The position numbers and the translations under genes are program-made. Positions 1-4,688 of a stretch of 5,783 nt of DNA are shown one piece after another; within the stretch, counting starts at the first letter, position 1, and each line of letters begins with the position of its first letter. Below the pieces are notes generated by a model that saw nothing but the letters and a program-made list of their open reading frames with translations, did no database searches and was not told where the DNA came from. The stretch is from positions 1-5,783 of the forward strand of contig JACQTN010000013.1 in assembly GCA_016210785.1 (NCBI GenBank). The letters run 5' to 3'. Source of the stretch: Armatimonadota bacterium. GTDB taxonomy: Bacteria; Sysuimicrobiota; Sysuimicrobiia; Sysuimicrobiales; JACQTN01.

Positions 1-17
1 CGCTAGCCTGTAAGGTT

Positions 18-46
18 GGATGAAGTGGCTTTGCGCCACTTCATCC
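18..46. terminator. 12-bp perfect hairpin near the left edge, possible terminator
   Basis: GGATGAAGTGGC at 18-29 pairs perfectly with GCCACTTCATCC at 35-46 around the 5-nt loop TTTGC. It lies just after the cluster of stop codons at 4-23, where the end of an upstream gene would be expected. That favours a transcript-end hairpin. No real T tract follows on either strand (TTCACCAAGTTT on +), so it is not a textbook intrinsic terminator. It could instead be a 3' stabilising stem or one copy of a dispersed palindromic repeat. Confidence 0.4.
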
Positions 47-64
47 TTCACCAAGTTTCCGACG

Positions 65-114
65 GGGGGGAGGACCTTGCCCTCCCCCCGGTCCTCCCAC
101 CCGCGACGGTGGGA
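65..114 (+). promoter_or_regulatory. Overlapping, mutually exclusive inverted repeats
   Basis: Three stems share bases. Stem B is GGGGGGAGG (65-73) with CCTCCCCCC (81-89). Stem C is GGGAGGACC (68-76) with GGTCCTCCC (90-98). Stem D is TCCCACC (95-101) with GGTGGGA (108-114). C uses parts of both B and D, so a transcript could form either B plus D or C alone. This is the geometry of an attenuator or switch. No ligand-binding family, leader peptide or T tract is recognisable, and such pairings arise easily in GC-rich DNA, so a regulatory role is only a possibility. Confidence 0.25.
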
Positions 115-208
115 CGTCCGACATATGCGCGATGCTCGGACTCGGCAAAGCCGGTCCTGCGCATGAACGAAGCAGAGTGCCTCCGAAGCGGGCTGCTGGG
201 CGGGAGGC

Positions 209-216
209 AAGGAGAG
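209..216 (+). promoter_or_regulatory. Ribosome binding site that sets the permease start
   Basis: AAGGAGAG lies just upstream of the GTG at 220, with five bases between the GGAG core and the start codon. No comparable site precedes the in-frame ATG at 163 or the first possible start of the frame at 16. This is the main reason for choosing GTG 220. Confidence 0.7.
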
Positions 217-219
217 TCA

Positions 220-1146
220 GTGACAGGTGTGCGAGGAACTCATCAAGCACCGTCGCGCGATGCGCCGCAGGTCCGCGGGGGTCGCATCGCCGGGCGCTGG
301 CGGCATCTGTGGAAGGTCCTGCGGCGCGACCGGCTGGCCGTGGCCGGCGGCGCCGTGGTGGTCGCCTTCGTGCTGGCCGGGCTGCTGGCGCCGGCGCTGG
401 CGCCGCACAACCCCAACGCCGTGAACCTGGGCATGATCCTGCAGACCCCCACGCTCGGATACTGGCTGGGGACGGACAACCACGGCCGGGACATCCTCAG
501 CCGCATCCTGTTCGGCGCCAGGCTCTCGCTGCTCGTGGGGACGGGCGCGGTGGGCCTCGGGCTGGTGGCCGGCGTGCTGGCGGGGCTGCTGGCGGGCTAC
601 TACGACCGGCTGCAGGGACCGCTGATGCGTCTGATGGACGTGCTGCTGGCGTTCCCCGGGATCGTCGTGGCGCTGACCATCGTGGCGATCCTGGGCCCCG
701 GAGAGCAGAACGTCATCCTGGCCGTCGGCATCTCCCAGATCCCGCAGTTCGCCCGCATCGTCAACGGCATGGTGCTGACGATCCGCGAGGACGCGTACGT
801 CGAGGCGGCGCGGGCCATCGGCGCCAGCGACCCGGCAATCCTCGGCCGGCACATCTTCCCCAACACGGTGGCGCCGCTGATCGTGCAGGCGAGCCTGCTC
901 ATCCCCGCGGCCATCCTGACGGCGAGCAGCCTGAGCTTCCTCGGCGCGGGGATCCAGCCGCCCACCGCGGAGTGGGGCGCGATGCTCAGCGACAGCCGAC
1001 GCTGGATGCAGGTGGCGCCCCACCTGATGATCTTCCCGGGCATCGCGCTGATGCTGGTCGTGCTCGGGTTCAACGTCTTCGGCGACGGCCTGCGCGACGC
1101 CCTGGATCCACGGCTGCGCGGGAGCAGCGCCTCAGCCGAGCGCTGA
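220..1146 (+). CDS. Peptide/nickel-type ABC transporter permease (DppC/OppC family)
   Basis: This is a 308-residue inner-membrane permease subunit of a dipeptide/oligopeptide/nickel-class ABC importer. It would pair with a DppB-type permease and two ATPases to move substrate delivered by a family 5 binding protein. The cytoplasmic N-terminus (residues 1-38) is rich in Arg and Lys. The first membrane helix is at about 39-61, followed by the family motif LGTDNHGRD at about 83-91. Further helices lie near 102-126, 140-160, 163-178, 218-242 and 265-288. The EAA loop that contacts the ATPase reads EAARAIGA, then FPN, at about 195-215. The end of the protein carries GDGLRDALDPRLR, typical of DppC relatives. 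Length and motif order are normal for the family. GTG 220 is chosen for its strong Shine-Dalgarno site; GTG 229 and ATG 163 are alternatives. The substrate cannot be read from the sequence, and neither the DppB-type partner nor the ATPases are in the window. Confidence 0.93.
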   Translation: MTGVRGTHQAPSRDAPQVRGGRIAGRWRHLWKVLRRDRLAVAGGAVVVAFVLAGLLAPALAPHNPNAVNLGMILQTPTLGYWLGTDNHGRDILSRILFGARLSLLVGTGAVGLGLVAGVLAGLLAGYYDRLQGPLMRLMDVLLAFPGIVVALTIVAILGPGEQNVILAVGISQIPQFARIVNGMVLTIREDAYVEAARAIGASDPAILGRHIFPNTVAPLIVQASLLIPAAILTASSLSFLGAGIQPPTAEWGAMLSDSRRWMQVAPHLMIFPGIALMLVVLGFNVFGDGLRDALDPRLRGSSASAER

Positions 1147-1303
1147 CCGTCGCCGCGAAGGCCAGCCGGACGGTCCTGGTCGAACTATCTGGCCGTTCTG
1201 ATTGAACGGGCATCCGGGACACCGGCACGGGCGAGGTCTCGCCGCACCGGACGGTGGACCGGGACCCGGCACCACCTGGCGGCGAACGGAGGGGAGGGAT
1301 AAG
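1147..1303. other. Intergenic gap between the permease and small exported protein genes
   Basis: These 157 bp hold no gene. They contain small G/C-rich hairpins: GGCGA (1230-1234) with TCGCC (1239-1243), and GGTG..CCGG (1253-1262) with CCGGCACC (1266-1273), the latter with a 2-nt bulge. They also hold a 9-bp direct repeat CCGGACGGT at 1166 and 1247. No T tract and no clear promoter is visible, so I cannot tell whether the downstream gene has its own promoter. Confidence 0.45.
1288..1298 (+). promoter_or_regulatory. Strong double ribosome binding site for the small exported protein
   Basis: Two purine-rich cores lie in tandem: GGAGG at 1288-1292 and GGAGGG at 1293-1298. The second ends five bases before ATG 1304. 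The frame is open further upstream (from a TTG-type start near 1202), but that extension has no hydrophobic leader or ribosome binding site. This fixes the start at 1304. Confidence 0.75.
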
Positions 1304-1705
1304 ATGAAGAGCCAGCGACTCGGCATCGCCCTCGCGGCACTCAATCTGGTGCTGCTGATGTTCACCGTGGCGCAGGTCCGTCCGACCGTAGCGCAGGACG
1401 CCGCGCCCGTGCTGCGTGGTCGCGCCCTCGAAATCGTGGACACCCGTGGGCGAGTTCGGGCGCGGATTGACGTGCAGCCTGCCGTCACGATGCCCGACGT
1501 CAAGTCCTACCCGGAAGCCGTGGTCGTCCGGCTCATGGATCCAAACGGGCGGATCCGCGTCAAGCTCGGCGCCGACCGCGACGGCTCCGGCCTGGTTCTG
1601 GCGGACGACTCCCAGCAGCCGGGCGTGCACATGATTGCCAAAGGCTCGGGTAGCTTCGTGAAGCTCACAAACAAAGACGGGCGGGAACGGCTACTCAAGC
1701 CGTAG
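1304..1705 (+). CDS. Small predicted exported protein with D-x-x-G-R-x-R repeats, function unknown
   Basis: This 133-residue protein has a signal-peptide-like N-terminus: basic MKSQR, a hydrophobic stretch at about 7-23, and a plausible cleavage near residues 30-34. There is no lipobox cysteine. The mature part is built from short strand-turn-strand repeats. The clearest are LEIVDTRGRVRARI (42-55), VRLMDPNGRIRVKL (75-88) and a degenerate unit near 117-130 (FVKLTNKDGRERLL), with a looser GLVLADD segment at about 96-102. The pattern suggests a small all-beta secreted or periplasmic domain; this is inference from repeat spacing. I recall similar repeat-bearing hypothetical proteins in environmental GC-rich bacteria but know no assigned function. 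It lies 157 bp after the permease gene on the same strand, so co-transcription is possible but unproven, and no transport role is implied. The start is supported by a strong ribosome binding site. Confidence 0.8.
   Translation: MKSQRLGIALAALNLVLLMFTVAQVRPTVAQDAAPVLRGRALEIVDTRGRVRARIDVQPAVTMPDVKSYPEAVVVRLMDPNGRIRVKLGADRDGSGLVLADDSQQPGVHMIAKGSGSFVKLTNKDGRERLLKP
1687..1703 (+). terminator. Short hairpin at the stop codon of the small exported protein gene
   Basis: ACGGCT (1687-1692) pairs with AGCCGT (1698-1703) around ACTCA, overlapping the first base of the TAG stop. An outer pairing of GGCGGG (1680-1685) with CCCGCC (1716-1721) could enclose it. Only a weak pyrimidine stretch (ATTCTCG) follows. 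The position, in the 68-bp gap between converging genes, fits transcript ending, but the signal is weak. Confidence 0.25.
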
Positions 1706-1773
1706 CACATTCTCGCCCGCCGGCGAAGGATGACCGCGACCCACCCTCAGAGGGAGGCGGGCCGCGCGGCCGA

Positions 1774-3303
1774 TTACTCTATCTTCATGTGCTCCCAGGA
1801 CGTGATCCAGAACCTGTAGTTGGGCACGTCATTCTTCACGTACTTCCGGCTCGCCACCACGTAAAACGGCCGCCACAACTGCACCAGCGGCACGTCCCCG
1901 GCGATCTTCTTCTGGATCTCCGCCAGCAACAGGCGGCGCTTCCCCAGGTCCACCTCCACCCGCTGGCGCGCGATCAGGTCGTCCGCCCCGTTGTAGCCCG
2001 AGGAGTTCGCTCCGCCGGGGTATTCGCGTCCCTCCATCCAGGTCAGGAACTGATCCGGGGCCACGCGCGTGGGGCCCTCCAGCAGCATGTCGTAGTCGCC
2101 GGAGCTTCGGCGCCGCTGGTAGGCCGCGTCCTCCAGTTGCTCCAGCACCACCTCTATGCCCGCCCGCCGGAACATCTGCTGCAGCACCGTCACCACCGCG
2201 GGGTCGTCGCCAATCGGCCGGAACACTAGTCGCAGCCGGGCGCCGGTGGCGCCGGCCTCCTGGATCATCCGCCGCGCCTGTTCGGGATTGTAGTCAAACT
2301 TAGGCACGTCGCCGATGTGCCCCCACACCAGCGGCGGGATGGGGCTGCCGGTGCCGTCCAGTGTCCCGAAGCTGTGCAGGACATCCTGTAGCAGGCTCTT
2401 CCGGTCGATGGCGTGATGGAGCGCCCGCCGCACCCGCACGTCGTCCAGAGGCTTCCTGGTCACGTTAAACACCAGGCCGCGCCACCCGGCCACCGGCGTG
2501 ACGACCATGCCAATGTTGGGATCGGCGCGCAGGCTCAGGTACGCCTGCACGCCGCGGACGATCATCAGGTTGATCTCGTCTTTTTGCAAAGCCAGGGCCG
2601 CCGTGTTCTCGTTGGGGATGACGATGAAGCGGGCGTTCTTGATCTGCGGGGCGCCGCGGAAGTACTTCTCGTGCGCCCGGAAGACGATCTCCTGCCGCGG
2701 CCGCCGGCTCACCACCTCGTAGGCGCCGCTGGCGACGGGCTCCAGCGACAGGCGCGTCCCCAGTTCGTCCACGATCTTCTTCCCCACCACCCACCCCGGC
2801 CGCCAGGCCAGGATCGCCGGCAGGAAGTCGGAGTAGGGGCCCTTGAGGGTCATGCGCACGGTGTAGTCGTCCACGACGTCGGTGCGCTCGAGGATGTCGA
2901 GCACGGTGCGATAGCGGGATCGGGTCGCCGGGTTCTTGAGGCGGTCGAAGTGGAACTTGATATCCTGGGCGGTGATCTTCCCGTAACCCTTCTGCCACTC
3001 CGCGTTCTGGCGCAGGTAGAAGGTGTAGACCTTGCCGTCCTTGCTGACCTCCCACCGGCCGGCCAGGTCGGGCTCCACGGCCAGGGCATGGGTCTTGTAG
3101 CGCACCAGGCCGCTGAAGACGTTCATCGCCACGTAGTCGTCCGTGGCGAAGTGCGCGGGGTCGAAGTTCTGGACGTCGGAGACGTACGACATCCGGAGTT
3201 CCCGCTGGGGCCGCTGCGCCTCCACCCCCGCGACCGCCGCCAGCGCAACCGCCACCGCCACGGCGAGAACCACCGCGCGGCGCCATCCAGGTGTCCACCG
3301 CAT
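1774..3303 (-). CDS. ABC transporter substrate-binding protein, family 5 (DppA/OppA-like), complete
   Basis: This 509-residue periplasmic or extracytoplasmic protein would bind peptides, nickel complexes or a similar small solute and hand it to a Dpp/Opp-type permease. The N-terminus is a signal peptide: basic MRWTPGWRR, an Ala/Val-rich core at about 10-26, and likely cleavage after VEA at 29. No lipobox Cys is present. The family 5 pattern follows: a VFSGLVRY segment (about 62-69), PDLAGRWEVSKDGKVYTFYLR (78-98), TAQDIKFHFDRLKNP (111-125), SGAYEVVS (192-199), GLVFNVTRKP plus DVRVRRALHHAIDR (276-301), and a C-terminal VPLVQLWRP block (about 471-479). The length is normal. ATG 3303 is preferred because GAGGGGAG ends 8 bases upstream; the in-frame GTG at 3312 would overlap that site. 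The gene begins 80 bp after ada ends on the same strand and could share its transcript. It is about 72% identical to the partial copy at 4689-5783. The substrate is unknown. Confidence 0.93.
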   Translation of the reverse strand: MRWTPGWRRAVVLAVAVAVALAAVAGVEAQRPQRELRMSYVSDVQNFDPAHFATDDYVAMNVFSGLVRYKTHALAVEPDLAGRWEVSKDGKVYTFYLRQNAEWQKGYGKITAQDIKFHFDRLKNPATRSRYRTVLDILERTDVVDDYTVRMTLKGPYSDFLPAILAWRPGWVVGKKIVDELGTRLSLEPVASGAYEVVSRRPRQEIVFRAHEKYFRGAPQIKNARFIVIPNENTAALALQKDEINLMIVRGVQAYLSLRADPNIGMVVTPVAGWRGLVFNVTRKPLDDVRVRRALHHAIDRKSLLQDVLHSFGTLDGTGSPIPPLVWGHIGDVPKFDYNPEQARRMIQEAGATGARLRLVFRPIGDDPAVVTVLQQMFRRAGIEVVLEQLEDAAYQRRRSSGDYDMLLEGPTRVAPDQFLTWMEGREYPGGANSSGYNGADDLIARQRVEVDLGKRRLLLAEIQKKIAGDVPLVQLWRPFYVVASRKYVKNDVPNYRFWITSWEHMKIE

Positions 3304-3311
3304 GCGCTCCA

Positions 3312-3319
3312 CTCCCCTC
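3312..3319 (-). promoter_or_regulatory. Ribosome binding site that sets the first binding-protein start
   Basis: Read on the - strand this is GAGGGGAG, with eight bases to the ATG at 3303. The alternative GTG start at 3312 lies inside this site and so has no usable spacing. That decides in favour of ATG 3303. Confidence 0.6.
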
Positions 3320-3370
3320 GTGGTGAGAGATGACCGCCTGAGAGACCGACCACCTGGATGTTCGGGCAGG

Positions 3371-3442
3371 AGGAGGGCGAGTCCTACCCGCGAGACGAGT
3401 CCTGGTCGCGGGGTGAGTCCCGGCCGCGAGACGAATCCCTAC
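3371..3442 (-). repeat. 18-bp tandem repeat, about four units, spanning the end of ada
   Basis: Four adjacent 18-bp units lie at 3371-3388, 3389-3406, 3407-3424 and 3425-3442. Each carries a core like GA(G/A)TCC preceded by a G/C-rich stretch. In the ada frame the units encode a hexapeptide of the form R-D-S-S-R-G (RDSSRG, RDSPRD, QDSSRG). The leftmost unit contains the TAG stop at 3384-3386, where the equivalent codon in other units is AGG, CGG or CAG. The repeat is therefore older than, or independent of, the present gene end. Units differ at several bases, so the array is not freshly expanded. Confidence 0.6.
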
Positions 3443-4496
3443 CACGGGGCCGGGCCGCCGCCCGCTCCCGCGCCAGCAGGGTCCGCTTGCGCTCCACGCC
3501 CCAGCGATAGCCGCCGAGGCCGCCATCCTCGCGCACCACCCGGTGGCAAGGGATCACCACCGCCACGGGGTTCGTGGCGACGGCGCGCGCCACGGCGCGG
3601 GCGGCCGTGGGGCGGCCGAGGGCGCGGGCAATTTCGCCGTAGGTACGGGTGGTCCCGGTCGGGATAGTGCGCAGCTCCTGCCACACGCGCCACTGGAAGG
3701 CGGTGGCACGCACATCCAGCGGAAGATCGAGGTGGGGAGTCTGACCGCCGAGGTATCCCACGACGGCGCCGACCCAGGGCGTGAGCCCGGACTCGTCGCG
3801 CCGGATCTCCGCGCCGGGATACTCCGCCACGAGCGCCGTCTCGAGCGCCGCATCCGAGTCGCCCAGACTGATGAAGCACACGCCCCGCCCGGTCGCCGCG
3901 ACCAGCAAGCGACCCAGGGCCGACTCGACGATGGTGTACCCCACGCGCACGCCGTGGCCGCGCCGGCGGTAGGTTGCCGGCGTCATGCCGAGCTGCGCGT
4001 GCGCCCGCTCGTAGAGCCGGCTGCTCGACCCATAGCCCGCGGCGTATTGCGCGGTGGCGACGGTATCCCTCTCCTTGAGCCGGGCCTTCAGACGGCGCAG
4101 CCGCCAGGCCTCGGCGTACTGGCGCGGCGTGATGCCCATCACCCGCTTGAAGACCCGCTGGAGGTAATGCGGGCTCACCCCGACCTGTGCGCCGAGGACG
4201 GACAGGGACAGCGGCCCTTCATCGTGCGCCTCGATGGCGCGGCAGGCCTGCCGCGTCAGCTCCACGTGCGGATCGTGCCCGGCCACTTCGCGGGGCCGGC
4301 AGCGCCGGCAGGGACGGAACCCCGCCCGCTCCGCCGCCTCGGGCAGCGGGAAGAAGACCACCTGGCGGCGGTGGGGCCGCCGCGAGGGACACGACGGGCG
4401 GCAGTAGATGCCCGTAGAACGCACCGCGTAGACGAACGCCCCGTCGGACCGGCGGTCCCTCGCCATCACGGCATGCCAGCAACGATCCTCATCCAT
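3384..4496 (-). CDS. ada: Ada: bifunctional alkylated-DNA repair methyltransferase and transcriptional regulator
   Basis: This 370-residue cytoplasmic protein has the full Ada layout. Its N-terminal zinc domain takes methyl groups from DNA phosphotriesters and has the four expected cysteines: Cys32 and Cys36 in TGIYCRPSC, and Cys63 and Cys66 in FRPCRRC. In E. coli the first of these (Cys38) is the methyl acceptor that turns Ada into an activator. An AraC-type helix-turn-helix region spans about 78-180. The C-terminal O6-alkylguanine-DNA methyltransferase domain (about 184-343) has the acceptor motif PCHRVV at Cys317, with GGYRWG after it. All key residues are present, so both activities are expected. 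A tail of about 22 residues, rich in Arg, Asp and Ser and built from an 18-bp repeat, follows the catalytic domain and is not part of the family core. ATG 4496 has GGAG nine bases upstream and fits the E. coli N-terminus; ATG 4502, ATG 4535 and GTG 4556 are alternatives. It sits between two paralogous binding-protein genes with no functional link to them. Confidence 0.95.
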   Translation of the reverse strand: MDEDRCWHAVMARDRRSDGAFVYAVRSTGIYCRPSCPSRRPHRRQVVFFPLPEAAERAGFRPCRRCRPREVAGHDPHVELTRQACRAIEAHDEGPLSLSVLGAQVGVSPHYLQRVFKRVMGITPRQYAEAWRLRRLKARLKERDTVATAQYAAGYGSSSRLYERAHAQLGMTPATYRRRGHGVRVGYTIVESALGRLLVAATGRGVCFISLGDSDAALETALVAEYPGAEIRRDESGLTPWVGAVVGYLGGQTPHLDLPLDVRATAFQWRVWQELRTIPTGTTRTYGEIARALGRPTAARAVARAVATNPVAVVIPCHRVVREDGGLGGYRWGVERKRTLLARERAAARPRGRDSSRGRDSPRDQDSSRG

Positions 4497-4561
4497 CGTC
4501 ATCGACTCCAGGGAGGTGCGCCGTGTCGTCTTCATGTGATGCCCCCGGCACCCCACGATCG

Positions 4562-4567
4562 ATGATA
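4562..4567 (-). promoter_or_regulatory. Possible -10 element for ada
   Basis: Read on the - strand this is TATCAT, five of six bases of the sigma-70 -10 consensus. The best upstream match at normal spacing is TAGATG, a poor -35. Five bases downstream lies the in-frame GTG at 4556, so a transcript starting there could be leaderless, or could carry a short leader to ATG 4535, 4502 or 4496. A single hexamer is weak evidence. Confidence 0.25.
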
Positions 4568-4626
4568 GGAGATACCCGACGCGCCATCTATCCGGATCTT
4601 GCGGTCAAACTTCGCCCGCGACGACG

Positions 4627-4658
4627 GCGATCCCCGGGACAGCCAACCCGGGGATCGC
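4627..4658. terminator. 12-bp perfect hairpin after the second binding-protein gene
   Basis: GCGATCCCCGGG (4627-4638) pairs with CCCGGGGATCGC (4647-4658) around an 8-nt loop. On the - strand it begins 30 bases after the stop codon of the binding-protein gene, the usual place for a terminator, and separates that gene from ada. No T tract follows on the - strand, and only ATTTC appears a few bases on along the +. It may act as a terminator that does not need a long U tract, or as a stem protecting the 3' end of the transcript. Confidence 0.6.
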
Positions 4659-4688
4659 GCAGAACATTTCAGACCCCGATCACGGAGT

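Larger units (their letters stand above)
1..219. other. Non-coding region upstream of the permease gene
   Basis: I see no gene here. All three + frames are closed near the left edge, by TAG at 4-6, TAA at 11-13 and TGA at 21-23, so an upstream gene could end at any of these. One frame is open from 16 into the permease gene, but its translation has no family resemblance before about position 220. The region holds a perfect hairpin at 18-46 and overlapping inverted repeats at 65-114. I found no convincing -35/-10 pair. DppC-type genes usually follow a DppB-type gene closely, so a gap of this size is unusual, but the window edge prevents saying what lies upstream. Confidence 0.6.
4497..4688. other. 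Intergenic region between the second binding-protein gene and ada
   Basis: These 192 bp hold no separate gene, though the ada frame stays open to 4556. They contain a perfect 12-bp hairpin at 4627-4658 and, nearer ada, a weak -10-like hexamer on the - strand at 4562-4567. I looked for an E. coli-type Ada box (AAAGCGCA) and did not see one, so autoregulation by methylated Ada cannot be supported from sequence. Confidence 0.5.

Noticed and set aside
16..219. N-terminal extension of the permease in the same open frame
   Set aside because: The translation of this stretch is low in hydrophobic structure and unlike the family, it covers the hairpin-rich DNA, and a strong ribosome binding site precedes GTG 220.
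217..1023. Long open frame on the - strand opposite the permease
   Set aside because: Composition is skewed toward His, Gln, Arg and Asp, typical of an antisense reading of a membrane-protein gene, and it overlaps a well-supported gene entirely.
132..1205. Long open frame overlapping the permease gene on the + strand
   Set aside because: It is rich in Arg, Gly, Ala and Pro with no recognisable domain, and comes from reading a GC-rich gene in the wrong frame.
1175..1210. tRNA-like GGTCGAACTATC stretch
   Set aside because: The similarity to a T-loop is superficial; no acceptor, D or anticodon stems can be drawn around it.
3304..3312. GTG start at 3312 for the complete binding protein
   Set aside because: The start codon would lie inside the purine-rich ribosome binding site; ATG 3303 has proper spacing and leads straight into the signal peptide.
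2413..3333. Long + strand open frame opposite the complete binding-protein gene
   Set aside because: It is His/Val/Leu/Arg-rich without motifs and is a by-product of the high third-position G/C of the real gene.
3371..3442. CRISPR-like array
   Set aside because: The 18-bp units are contiguous with no spacers, degenerate, and in frame with the ada coding sequence.
3543..4565. Long + strand open frame opposite ada
   Set aside because: The - strand carries all Ada motifs and catalytic cysteines; the opposite reading has no domain signal.
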